Below, piece by piece: positions 44,398-55,465 of a stretch of 64,000 nt of DNA. This DNA comes from Planctomycetales bacterium (GTDB lineage Bacteria; Planctomycetota; Planctomycetia; Pirellulales; Pirellulaceae): NCBI GenBank assembly GCA_020426845.1, contig JAGQPF010000411.1, positions 1-64,000 on the forward strand. Direction: 5' to 3'. Position numbers and translations under genes: made by a program. Below the pieces are notes generated by a model. It was not told where the DNA came from and ran no database searches. It worked only from the letters and a program-made list of their open reading frames with translations. The first letter of the stretch is position 1. Each line of letters begins with the position of its first letter.

Positions 44398-45492
44398 TTA
44401 GAGTTGCCTCAAGGGGTTGTCACGGTTTTTCAACGGCAGAGTGACTGGCGCCGATAGTCGCTGTGATTCGAACACGGCGGCGATCATCTCAACCGTGACT
44501 CGCCCTTCGTACATGCTGCATTCGGGTTGGCGGTCCTCGCGAATCGCGGCCAGCAGATCGAGGCAGGCGAGCACATTGCCGGCCGAGTGGCTCTCGTCCT
44601 TCATCGGCTCGGGCTTGCCGACTCCCGCCGAACTCACGGGAACCCAAGACTTGCCGCTGCGTCCGGGTGACCAAGACGGATCCGGAAGAAACTGCACGGA
44701 CGGCAGAAACCCGGTCAGGATTTCCACTTTGCCTTTGGAGCCATGCAACGTCAGGCCAAACCGCCCGCCCGCCGCGTCTCGCCGCGTTGCAAAATAGCCA
44801 AAGGCGCCGTCGTCCATGCCGTACATCGCCGCGAGATTGTCGCCCGCCAAAGGCCCAATGCCTTCATTTCCTTCGGCGACGTCTTGTTTGGCAATGGGCG
44901 CATCGCCTTTCAACACAGAGGCAAAGCACCAAGAGGGCTCGCCGCCAAAAAAATGCATCAGGTTCATGACGTGGCTGCCGAGCACCCAGAGGTCCTCGCC
45001 ACCGCCGCGGCGATCTTCCTTGCCCCGGCCACGCAGCTCGAGAATCTCGCCCAACAGCCCGTCTTCGATCATGTCGCGGACGACCTGCAGCTTCGGGCTA
45101 TAACGAGTTTGATGCGCCAAAGCGAATTTCGTCCCGTGCTGCTCGCAGGCCGCGATGATCTCATCCGCCTCCGCCAAGGTGCGGCACATCGGTTTCTCGC
45201 AATAGACGTGAATGCCACGCCTCGCGAGTTGCAAGGCGATATCGCGATGCCGGTCGAGCCAGCGCATGCCGATCGCCACAACTTCGGGGCGAGTCTTATC
45301 GAGCATCTGCCGATAGTCGGCGAACGCTTGGGGAGCCGAGAGCCGCTTGGCTGCGGCAGCGCGGCCTGCCTCATCGGGATCGGCGACACCAACGATTTCA
45401 CATTCCGGCACCTGCAGCCAACAGGTGTCCAGCCCGTGTCCATAGCGGCCGCGCTGGGTGTCGCCAATCACTGCGACTCTCACCTTTGCCAT
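44398..45492 (-). CDS. Gfo/Idh/MocA-family oxidoreductase
   Basis: This 364-residue protein begins with a Rossmann fold (VRVAVIGDTQRGRYGHG). EKP lies at GIHVYCEKPMCRTLAEAD (about residue 97), and the C-terminal alpha/beta domain has HVMNLMHFFGG (about 175), the site equivalent to the family's catalytic His. The nucleotide loop is G-D-T-Q-R-G rather than G-x-G-x-x-G, as in some members. Family members oxidise sugars or related polyols with NAD(P). No signal peptide is seen. The NHL gene upstream is a possible but unproven partner; the gap is 52 bases. Confidence 0.88.
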   Translation of the reverse strand: MAKVRVAVIGDTQRGRYGHGLDTCWLQVPECEIVGVADPDEAGRAAAAKRLSAPQAFADYRQMLDKTRPEVVAIGMRWLDRHRDIALQLARRGIHVYCEKPMCRTLAEADEIIAACEQHGTKFALAHQTRYSPKLQVVRDMIEDGLLGEILELRGRGKEDRRGGGEDLWVLGSHVMNLMHFFGGEPSWCFASVLKGDAPIAKQDVAEGNEGIGPLAGDNLAAMYGMDDGAFGYFATRRDAAGGRFGLTLHGSKGKVEILTGFLPSVQFLPDPSWSPGRSGKSWVPVSSAGVGKPEPMKDESHSAGNVLACLDLLAAIREDRQPECSMYEGRVTVEMIAAVFESQRLSAPVTLPLKNRDNPLRQL

Positions 45493-45544
45493 CGTCGTGC
45501 TCCCCGATCACAAGATTTAGTACTGTGGAATCACTCGGCCAAAG

Positions 45545-46654
45545 TCACTTGGCCGGTAGTACCAGTTGACGGACGCGATGGTTGTTCGTGTCGCCGATAT
45601 AGACCTGCCCTTTGTCGTCCAGGCAGATGCCGTGCGGTCGGTCCATCCAGGCGGAGGTTGCCTCGCCTCCATCGCCCTTGAAACCTCTCGCCTTCGGGCC
45701 TGCGCCGGCGATCGTCTCCACTATGCCACGAGTCGGATCGATGCGGCGGATGACTTGGTTCTCCGTATCGACAACATAGACGCGACCCGACGCGTCGCAA
45801 TCGATGCCTTTGGGGCCGTTGAATTGAGCTGTCAACGGATTGGAGTCAGCGTTCTGATAGCCCTGTTTGCCGCTGCCTGCCACATGCGTGACCACACCGG
45901 AATCTAGCGGCAGTTTCCAGACGCTGTGACCTTCGCGAAGCGCGATCCAAAGCACGTTGTCGCGAATCGTCAACGCGCGTGGACCGATCATCGGCTTTCC
46001 CCGAGCTGTTTGCCCATTGACAGGAAGCTTGCGTTCACCGTTGCCAGCAATCGATTCGACGCGGCCCGTGCTCAGGTCGACACGTCGAATGCGATGGTTG
46101 CCGATGTCGGCGATGTACAAGGCGCCTTGGTCGTCGAGAGCAATGCTGTGAGGCCGATTGAACTGGGCCTTTGTCGCGAGTCCATCATCGCCGCCATAGC
46201 CCAGCTCGCCGGTGCCCGCGACGGTCGTAATCACCTTGGTCTTCGCGTCGACCCGTCGCACGATGTGGTTCATCATTTCAACGACAAACATGTTGCCGTC
46301 CCGATCAAAGCGGACTTCGTACGGCTCGTTCATCGACGCCTCCGTCGCCGGGCCTCCGTCGCCGCTGTAGCCCTTCTTTCCGTTGCCGGCGACGGTGGAG
46401 ATTTGCCCGGTCGCCAGATCGACGCGGCGAACCCGATGGTTCTGCACCTCCGTCACGTAGAGCGCGCCGTCAGGGCCAATCTCGACGCCGAATGTCTGGC
46501 CGACGGCCGTCTTCAATGCGTCCCCCGAATCTCCGTTGTTCTGCGGCTCGCCGTTGCCGGCGACGGTTCCAATCACGTACTCGGATCGCGCCGTCGGCGC
46601 CCATCCCGGCGCCAGCACAAATACCGACAACAACAAAATGCGAAGCGGACTCAT
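45545..46654 (-). CDS. Secreted NHL-repeat beta-propeller protein
   Basis: This 369-residue protein has a signal peptide (MSPLRILLLSVFVLAPGWAPTARS) and six NHL-type blades. Each pairs a GxG-rich turn (TVAGNGKKGYSGDGGPATEA, TVAGTGELGYGGDDGLATKA) with a strand such as GALYVTEVQNHRVRRVD. NHL propellers bind proteins, peptides or carbohydrates; an enzymatic role is not implied. It is followed by the Gfo/Idh/MocA gene in the same direction. A 110-base repeat lies just upstream of its start. Confidence 0.9.
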   Translation of the reverse strand: MSPLRILLLSVFVLAPGWAPTARSEYVIGTVAGNGEPQNNGDSGDALKTAVGQTFGVEIGPDGALYVTEVQNHRVRRVDLATGQISTVAGNGKKGYSGDGGPATEASMNEPYEVRFDRDGNMFVVEMMNHIVRRVDAKTKVITTVAGTGELGYGGDDGLATKAQFNRPHSIALDDQGALYIADIGNHRIRRVDLSTGRVESIAGNGERKLPVNGQTARGKPMIGPRALTIRDNVLWIALREGHSVWKLPLDSGVVTHVAGSGKQGYQNADSNPLTAQFNGPKGIDCDASGRVYVVDTENQVIRRIDPTRGIVETIAGAGPKARGFKGDGGEATSAWMDRPHGICLDDKGQVYIGDTNNHRVRQLVLPAK

Positions 46655-46726
46655 AGGTGGATCCCGTTGGACTGCGGACGCGCTGGAAGACGCTAAATAG
46701 CGCTAAAGAGCACTGAAGGAAGCTAA

Positions 46727-46836
46727 GGAAAACGGAAAAAACAAATTCCCCCGGCGGATTGGCTTTCGGACCAATCGCAGCTGAATACGTCCAAGTGCCA
46801 ATCCGCAATTCGGGAAGTTGTTTTTCCCTCGATCCT
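46727..46836. repeat. 110-base duplicated hairpin element, copy 1
   Basis: About 90% identical by eye to 49512-49621. Inner arms gcggattggc (46754-46763) and gccaatccgc (46797-46806) are perfect inverted repeats, with outer arms ggaaaaaac/gtttttcc. It occupies part of the 410-base gap between the NHL gene and the EamA-like gene; the rest shows no gene. One strand encodes an open GPKANPPG stretch, which I regard as incidental. Confidence 0.85.
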
Positions 46837-47064
46837 AAAGGTCACTGAACGGCGCTGATCCATTCTTGCGAACCAACGACCATTATATTGACCCGCTCGC
46901 GGGCAATCTCCGTTCGACTGTCAGCAATTCACGAAAATCACTCGCCCTGCGGGCTCCTCTTGGCGCTTCGTTCCATTGTCGCAGCGCATGGCTGCTTCCG
47001 GCGGACGCTTGGCTGCGGCAGGTTGCCACAGGCGAAGGAGAGCATGGGCGGAAACCTGGCCCGG

Positions 47065-47964
47065 CTATTTGCCGGCGGTGATCGCAAGCACCACGGACAC
47101 TCCGATCAACACGGCTCCGGTCAGCCGCATCCGCATCACGCGATGGCTCGGCCCGACATACGGAATCTCTGCGCGTTTGGCACGGCGGCTAAGCAGCAGC
47201 CAAGTGATCGCCACGCCCCAAATGCCCCGCAGCGAGTACACAATGTTGACTCGCGTCGCGTCGCCGAATTGTGCGAGCGTGAACGTCATGCCAATCGCTT
47301 GCAACGCCATCAGCGCCGATCCCAACAACAATGGCACATGCCAGTGGCGGTTGCCGAGAATTGCTTTGGGGCTGTCCATCCAAGGGCACAGCAGAACGGT
47401 GGCGAGCAACGCGGCAAAGGCGAAGGATAGGGGCAGAAAGTAGCCCGCCTGCCACGCCGGCGCCCAACTCTGAATCAACAAGTCGAAGATCGTCATCGAA
47501 ACAGAGCCCAAGAACGCCAACAACACCGACGTGAGCACCTTGCCGCGATGCACCGTCGCGTCACTGGTTTGCACGCATGCGATGCCGAACATCGCGATCA
47601 CCGCCGCAATCCAGACGGCGCCCGAAGGCATCACGCCGAGCACCAGGATCATGGCGACCGGCACGAGCAGCACTTTCACGCCTTGCACCGGCGCGGCGAT
47701 CGAGACGTCGCCGTACTTGACCGCCAACAGCGTGAACAGCTGGCCCGCGACAAACAGTCCGCCAATCACTGCGGGTTGCCAGAGCATCGACAGCGGCTGC
47801 ATCGTGCCGCCCATCAGAACCAAAAGCGGAAAGATCACCGCGGAGGCCCAGCACATGGCAATAGTGGCCGTCCACGCTGATGCGCCTCGCTCCTGAGCTT
47901 CCTTGAGAAACGTCAGACCGAAAACCACCAGAACACTGGAGCACAGCGGCAAAAGCAAATACAT
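47065..47964 (-). CDS. EamA/DMT-family transporter
   Basis: This 299-residue protein has about ten hydrophobic helices in two similar halves, the drug/metabolite transporter arrangement. Typical elements are VFGLTFLKEAQ, GGLFVAGQLFTLLAVKYGDVSIAAPVQGVKVLLVPVAMILVLG and a second half with NIVYSLRGIWGVAITWLL. The start at ATG 47964 begins directly with the first helix (MYLLLPLCSSVLVVF); an in-frame start at 48021 would overlap the ceramidase-like gene by 52 bases. Here the gap to that gene is 5 bases, so the two form an operon. Substrate unknown; export of a small metabolite is typical. Confidence 0.8.
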   Translation of the reverse strand: MYLLLPLCSSVLVVFGLTFLKEAQERGASAWTATIAMCWASAVIFPLLVLMGGTMQPLSMLWQPAVIGGLFVAGQLFTLLAVKYGDVSIAAPVQGVKVLLVPVAMILVLGVMPSGAVWIAAVIAMFGIACVQTSDATVHRGKVLTSVLLAFLGSVSMTIFDLLIQSWAPAWQAGYFLPLSFAFAALLATVLLCPWMDSPKAILGNRHWHVPLLLGSALMALQAIGMTFTLAQFGDATRVNIVYSLRGIWGVAITWLLLSRRAKRAEIPYVGPSHRVMRMRLTGAVLIGVSVVLAITAGK

Positions 47965-47969
47965 CGCCG

Positions 47970-49490
47970 CTACAGCCGCTCGAGCACGTCGGCAACCTTC
48001 GCCTCGAACTGGCTCTGCCACTCCGGGGCGAGCACGCAGTCGCTATCTTCTTGAGCGTTGCCGACGTTCTTCAACTGCTCCGCTGTCGGCGCGTAGTAGA
48101 TGTAACCGTTCGTGTAGCCCGCTACGAACGTATTGGGGTGAGGCGACCGTTGCTTGATGCCAAGGCCGATGCGAACCGTCAACTCGCCGGGAAACGTGAC
48201 CAGCACAAAGTCACCGACTCGCAACCCGACTACTTCCGTGTCAATCGTTCGCTTCCCGCCGTCGACCAACTCGGCCTGATGTTTGCGAAGCAAGCGCAGG
48301 TTTGTCTGCAGCCGCGTAAGTTGCTCCATCGTATGGATGTTCTGGATGTAGCGTTTCAGGTTTTGCCGGTTCTCGGCGTCCAAGTGCTGCATATCCTGCC
48401 GCCCGAGTTGCTCTTCATGCAGGTAGCGGTGCGAATAGTACGATGGAAAATCCTCCGCCAGGTTGTACTTCACCACCAACGGCAGGAACGTCTTCAAATT
48501 CAGGCTCGTTCCCGACAGCGACGTCAACAGCCGCTCTCGTTCGGACTCCAGCGCGACAATCCGCTCGGCGAGGTTCGCTCGCGGCAACGCTATCGTCTCG
48601 TTGATCAACTTCAATCGATCGTCGGCTTTGGTGCCAACCTTGCGAACCGCCTTGAGCGCGCTGAGCCCCAGCATGTTGCCCAACGGCACGGCGCTGCGAG
48701 GGTGGTCGACGGCCTTGTAAGAAATGGGATTGATGTCGCCGGCGCAGCCCTGCACGAACAAGGCCACGGCGCCATCATCCAGGTTGTCCTCGATCACGGT
48801 GGACGCGATTCCCGAGACGTCCGCCGTGTTCAGGTTCCCCGGCACGCTTTGAATCGGGTGCATGGCGAAGTTGTAGAGCACGGCCACGGTGTGGCCATTG
48901 TCGCGCCGGTCGAGCCGCAGAATGCCGATCTGGGGATCGATCGGACCGACGCTCTCAATCTCCTCGTCGGGCGGCAACGCGTAGGCATGCCGCACATCGG
49001 CCTCCTTGCCGCTCTTCAACTTGAGCCGACGGTTCTCCATAATCCGATCCTCGTGGCCCGCGCCTGACCCCATCTTGACCGGAGTCAGCCGCTTCGCGGC
49101 CATGCGAATCGCCTTGATCGTTCTCGCTTCGACATCGGGACAGACGATGCCGTGGCAGTGACTGGCGTTGATCATCACGTTCAGCGACGGGATGCCTAGC
49201 TCCGACTCCACGGCCGCTCGCACGTTCGGCAAAAAGTCGTTGCGAATCGAGCCGATCTCACCGATGGCCACGGCGTCCACCGTCACAATCGCCACCGTCG
49301 TCTCGCCTTGATGCAGCACCAAAGCCTTGGCGAACAACGGGTCGTGCTGCTCTTTCTCGGGATGCGAGATGTCAACCTTGGCTGCGCCCGCCAGCAAGTC
49401 ATCCCCGCGAACAGCCGCTTGCGGAGCAAGCAGCAGAACGAGCCCAGCGACGAGCAGTGGGAGCCGAATCAGTGGGTGTTGCCGTGTCAT
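47970..49490 (-). CDS. Neutral/alkaline ceramidase-like exported protein
   Basis: This 506-residue protein has a signal peptide (LLVAGLVLLLAPQAAVRG|DD), then LLAGAAKVDISHP, the entry motif of neutral/alkaline non-lysosomal ceramidase N-terminal domains. INASHCHGI (zinc His pair), NFAMHPIQS and VQGCAGDINPIS (nucleophile region) follow, all in family order. The C-terminal domain of full ceramidases appears reduced, as in many planctomycete members. It may hydrolyse an amide-linked lipid or another amide; true ceramidase activity is unproven. It has a 5-base gap to the EamA-type transporter gene downstream. A 110-base repeat sits 21 bases upstream of the start. Confidence 0.88.
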   Translation of the reverse strand: MTRQHPLIRLPLLVAGLVLLLAPQAAVRGDDLLAGAAKVDISHPEKEQHDPLFAKALVLHQGETTVAIVTVDAVAIGEIGSIRNDFLPNVRAAVESELGIPSLNVMINASHCHGIVCPDVEARTIKAIRMAAKRLTPVKMGSGAGHEDRIMENRRLKLKSGKEADVRHAYALPPDEEIESVGPIDPQIGILRLDRRDNGHTVAVLYNFAMHPIQSVPGNLNTADVSGIASTVIEDNLDDGAVALFVQGCAGDINPISYKAVDHPRSAVPLGNMLGLSALKAVRKVGTKADDRLKLINETIALPRANLAERIVALESERERLLTSLSGTSLNLKTFLPLVVKYNLAEDFPSYYSHRYLHEEQLGRQDMQHLDAENRQNLKRYIQNIHTMEQLTRLQTNLRLLRKHQAELVDGGKRTIDTEVVGLRVGDFVLVTFPGELTVRIGLGIKQRSPHPNTFVAGYTNGYIYYAPTAEQLKNVGNAQEDSDCVLAPEWQSQFEAKVADVLERL

Positions 49491-49511
49491 TGCGTTACCT
49501 TCGAATCCTCA

Positions 49512-49621
49512 GGAGAACAGGAAAAACAAATTTCCCCGGCGGATTGGCTTTCGGACCAAGTCGCAGCTGAAAACATCCAAGTGCCAATCCGCAATTCAGG
49601 AAGTTATTTTTCCCTCGATCC
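49512..49621. repeat. 110-base duplicated hairpin element, copy 2
   Basis: It has the same arms as copy 1: gcggattggc (49539-49548) and gccaatccgc (49583-49592). It fills the gap between the gyrB stop codon and the ceramidase-like gene almost exactly. Confidence 0.85.
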
Positions 49622-52250
<2,629 letters not shown>

Positions 52251-52251
52251 G

Positions 52252-52650
52252 TCAATCAATGGCGCCCACTTGAAACCGCAATGACTTCAGCTTCATGTCG
52301 GGGTTGGCCGCCGAAAGCTTTCGCAGCAGCTCGGCCTGCATAAACGCCAGCTCCTGATGGATCGCCGAGTTGCGAACCATCACAATCAGCACTCCTCGGC
52401 TCAACTTGACCGCCCGGCTGTGCGAGGCGAGTGGCTCGCCGACCGCCTCCTTCCAAAGTCGCTCGCGGTCCTGACCCGCGCGTCGCTGCGTGTACCCGCG
52501 TCGGGCCAACAACTGATTCAGCACCTCGCGAGCTCGCACCGGGCCCCGCGGACGGATCTGTCGCCGCTCCAAATCCTGCTGGAGGTTTTCCAGATCTTTT
52601 TGTTCATACCGGTCCACGCGACAAACTCTCGAGAAGTGATGCGTTGTCAT
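52252..52650 (-). CDS. DUF721 (DciA-like) protein
   Basis: This 132-residue protein has the DUF721 core (about residues 35-130): VLNQLLARRGYTQRRAGQDRERLWKEAVGEPLASHSRAVKLSRGVLIVMVRNSAIHQEL. The KH-like fold pattern 'W-x-x-x-V-G' followed by 'L-x-V-x-x-x-N-S-x-W-x-x-E-L' is typical of DciA, the helicase loader/operator used by many bacteria lacking DnaC. It overlaps dnaN by 4 bases, consistent with a replication role. Tandem repeats separate it from gyrB. Confidence 0.88.
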   Translation of the reverse strand: MTTHHFSRVCRVDRYEQKDLENLQQDLERRQIRPRGPVRAREVLNQLLARRGYTQRRAGQDRERLWKEAVGEPLASHSRAVKLSRGVLIVMVRNSAIHQELAFMQAELLRKLSAANPDMKLKSLRFQVGAID

Positions 52651-53765
52651 CGCGGCTTGGACAACGGCATCACGACATACGCATAGCCATCATCCGTCGT
52701 GAACAGCGCCGCGGATTCGGAATCCGCGACGTCCAAGGTGGCGTTCTTCTCAAGTTCCAACGCCTTGAGGAACTCCGCGACGTAGCGAAAGTCGAGCGTC
52801 GCCGTGACCTCGTCGCCATCGTAGGCGATCGGCAGTTCGATTCGCGATTCGCCAGCGCTGTCGCTGGCTCCCTGAATCACCAACGTGCCTTTGCCGAACG
52901 CGAAGTCGACGCCGCGGCTCTCACTGTCGGCCACGATCGCGGCCTGTCGCACCGATGCGTGCAGCGGCCCCGCCTGAATGGCGACTCTCATCGAGTGATC
53001 GCGATGGGGAATGACATCCCGCCAGCGAGGAAATTTACCCTCCACCAAACGGCTATAAACTTCGAACCGCGGCGAGCGAACGAGCAGATCGTTTTGCCGG
53101 GCCGCGATGTCGATCATCTCCTCGCCATCGGTGAGGGCCCGCTCAATCAATTGCATGGCGCGTGCCGGCACGATCGTCGGCGAGTCTGGGCTGGTGGCGT
53201 GCCCCTCGATCGACTCAGCCGGACCCTCCATCTTCGCCAGCCGTCGACCGTCACTGCCCACGGCAATCATCTGCTTGTCACTCATTTCCAGCAGCACGCC
53301 CGACAAGGCGAACCGCCCGCTCTCGGTGTCGACCGCGAACAACGTCCGCCGAATCAACTCCTTGAGCAGCCTTGCCTGCACCCTATGAAACTTGGTCTCG
53401 CCAAACCCGGCCACCGAAGGAAACTCCTCCGGGTTCATCGCCGTCAGCTGAAACTTGCTGCGATCGCCACGGACGATCGTGCCGTTCTCCAACGCCTCGA
53501 TCTGCAGCGTCTCATCCGAGCTCTCGCGAAGGATCGAGCCAAAGCGGTCGACAGGCAACACCACCGAGCCCGGAGTGCGGACCTCGATCCCGTCGACATT
53601 GACGCGAATGCCGACTTCCATATCGGTCGCCATCATCACGGCGCCACGGTCCGTCACGTCGAGCTTGACGTTCTGCAAAATCGGCTTCGGGCTCCGTGAC
53701 GGCGCCACGGACGCGGCAATCTGAAAAGCTGCTAACAGCTTTTCGCGATTACAGGAGATTTTCAT
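52647..53765 (-). CDS. dnaN: DNA polymerase III beta sliding clamp
   Basis: This 372-residue protein has three clamp domains. It begins MKISCNREKLLAAFQIAASVAPSRSPKPILQNVKLDV, the usual DnaN opening. VDRFGSILRES, RFALSGVLLEMSDKQMIAVGSDGRRLA and EMIDIAARQNDLLVRSPRFEVYSRLVEGKFPRW are strong family motifs. The C-terminus ends in YVVMPLSKPR, matching the conserved VMPMR-type ending. It forms the ring that tethers the replicase. It is positioned 488 bases downstream of dnaA and overlaps the DciA-like gene by 4 bases. Confidence 0.97.
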   Translation of the reverse strand: MKISCNREKLLAAFQIAASVAPSRSPKPILQNVKLDVTDRGAVMMATDMEVGIRVNVDGIEVRTPGSVVLPVDRFGSILRESSDETLQIEALENGTIVRGDRSKFQLTAMNPEEFPSVAGFGETKFHRVQARLLKELIRRTLFAVDTESGRFALSGVLLEMSDKQMIAVGSDGRRLAKMEGPAESIEGHATSPDSPTIVPARAMQLIERALTDGEEMIDIAARQNDLLVRSPRFEVYSRLVEGKFPRWRDVIPHRDHSMRVAIQAGPLHASVRQAAIVADSESRGVDFAFGKGTLVIQGASDSAGESRIELPIAYDGDEVTATLDFRYVAEFLKALELEKNATLDVADSESAALFTTDDGYAYVVMPLSKPR

Positions 53766-54253
53766 GGTTGCTCCAACAGAGAGATCGCTTACTCATCTCG
53801 CTCGGTGTTCTTCAAGCTGTGTCTTGTGATCTAAAGCGGCTGGCGCCGAGTGATGCGCTTGAAGGCGAGAGTTCGAGTGATCTCCATTCCTTTAACTAAA
53901 TTGTTTTTCAGTAATAACAGTAATCTGGACGCGTCGATCGTCGATAACCGCGTTTGGCTTAAGCGAAATCAAGCACTGGAGGGCACTTGCGATTTTGCCT
54001 GACGAGTGGAAAAGCTGTTGCTTCACCGTGCATGAGCATGTTGACGGAATGTGCCTCGTTTTGCGGCTTGGCGGCAGTCTCGGCAATCGTGTCGAAAAGT
54101 CGCTTTTTAGTCACAAGTTGTCTTCCGTGAATCACGACTTGTCCACATCTGTCTCGATCGTTCGCCGGAGCCAGGTCAAGCAAAGCGATGAACGGTTTTG
54201 GCCAACGAGCCGCACTGGGAATTCCAAACGACGCATGGCCGGCATTGGTTGGC
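53766..54253. other. Candidate chromosomal replication origin (oriC)
   Basis: This 488-base non-coding gap between dnaA and dnaN is the usual oriC position. A clearly AT-rich block (about 53885-53935, containing tttaactaaattgtttttca and gtaataacagtaatc) could be the unwinding element in an otherwise GC-rich chromosome. DnaA-box-like 9-mers are ttgtccaca (54139-54147, one mismatch to TTATCCACA) and agtggaaaa (54005-54013, reverse strand TTTTCCACT). No box cluster as dense as in E. coli is seen. The assignment rests mainly on context. Confidence 0.6.
54139..54147 (+). promoter_or_regulatory. DnaA box-like site
   Basis: ttgtccaca differs from the consensus TTATCCACA by one base. It lies inside the dnaA-dnaN gap, 107 bases from the dnaA stop. 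Confidence 0.5.
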
Positions 54254-55309
54254 TCAACCAGCGCCGGTTAACTTCTTCAATAACAACGTGCAGTCGGCAT
54301 CCACTGCGACATCTTTTGCGCGGCGGCGGACTGCCTGTCGGCAGGCATGCATCACGGTCGTGTGGTCACGCTTGCCGAAAAACTTGCCAATCTGCTCGAA
54401 GCTTGAGTCCGTCAGCTCGCGGCAGAGGTACATGGCCACGCTACGAGCATGAGCGATGCTTTGCCGTCGCGAACTGCCTCGGAGATCGGCTGACTTGACT
54501 TGAAAGTGCTTGGCGGTGATTTGGCAGATCGTTCGCAAGCTCGGCTGCTCTGGCGGAGTCGACTCCAACATCGTTCGAACCAGGGCGGGAGTGATCGGTT
54601 GATGCCGTTGCTCCGACAACAACATCAATTGCGACAGCGCATGTTGCAGCTCGGGCGCCGTCGCAAACGGCGAAGGATCACCGTCCACCAACAGGTCGAT
54701 CGAGTCCTCGCTCATGTCGAGGTCGTAGAGCCTGGCCAACTCCCCGGCGATATGGCGTCGAGCATCCCGTCCCGGCGGCGCCACCGGCACGGTCAGGCCG
54801 CCCGAGAGCCGACTGACCAAGGATGTCGCTAGCCCGTCTGCTTCGGAGGGAAGCGTGGACATGGTGGCCAGCACAACCACGTTGCGTTCCGACAGTTCGT
54901 CGATCAGTTGTGCGAGCTCATGCTGCGCCGCGGACTTCGTCGCAAGCGTCTGGACGTCATCAATGAAGAATCGTCGAGAGTGCCGCCACCGTTCGCGCAG
55001 GTCGTCGAGCGAGTCGGTTTGCACTGCGTGTGAGTAGGCGCGAGCGAAGTCGGCTCCGGTGATCGCGGTGACCTGGGCCTCGTCGCCCTGGCGACGGCTG
55101 GACCACGTTCGCAACAGTCCTTCCGCCAGCAGCGATTTGCCGGTTCCCGGCGGCCCAAAGAAAACCAAGGGAGAAAATCGTGGCGATTCGCTCAGCGAAT
55201 CGTGGCAGGCCGTTTGGACCAACAGATTTTCCTCGCCGCCAATGAATTGTCGCAACGGCGTCGCCGCGTCGACAGCATCGAATGCGATGGAAAACACGCC
55301 AGAGACCAC
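54254..55309 (-). CDS. dnaA: Chromosomal replication initiator DnaA, short form lacking domains I and II
   Basis: This 351-residue protein has only domain III (AAA+ ATPase) and domain IV (DNA binding). Walker A is FGPPGTGKS (51-59), Walker B FFIDDVQTLA, and the domain IV signature AMYLCRELTDSSFEQIGKFFGKRDHTTVMHACRQ matches the DnaA family box-recognition helix well. Typical DnaA is about 450 residues, with an N-terminal domain I that binds helicase and DiaA. Here the chain starts at GTG 55309, just 17 residues before the AAA+ module, with GGAG upstream; no upstream in-frame extension encodes a domain I. Walker A lacks the usual G-x-x-G-x-G-K-T-H (GTGKS instead), giving a Hda-like look, but domain IV argues for DnaA. 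Confidence 0.9.
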   Translation of the reverse strand: MVSGVFSIAFDAVDAATPLRQFIGGEENLLVQTACHDSLSESPRFSPLVFFGPPGTGKSLLAEGLLRTWSSRRQGDEAQVTAITGADFARAYSHAVQTDSLDDLRERWRHSRRFFIDDVQTLATKSAAQHELAQLIDELSERNVVVLATMSTLPSEADGLATSLVSRLSGGLTVPVAPPGRDARRHIAGELARLYDLDMSEDSIDLLVDGDPSPFATAPELQHALSQLMLLSEQRHQPITPALVRTMLESTPPEQPSLRTICQITAKHFQVKSADLRGSSRRQSIAHARSVAMYLCRELTDSSFEQIGKFFGKRDHTTVMHACRQAVRRRAKDVAVDADCTLLLKKLTGAG

Positions 55310-55465
55310 CTATGACTCCGTCCGAAACCGACCGTCAAAACAACACCGAATTGTATCGTTTTCGGGTCCTCTTCGCGACCCCTGACGGTCAAAAAAGACG
55401 GATTCTAACCCCTTATTTTGAAAGCACTTAAGATCGGTGCGACAAACGCCTGTCAGACTCGGTCC

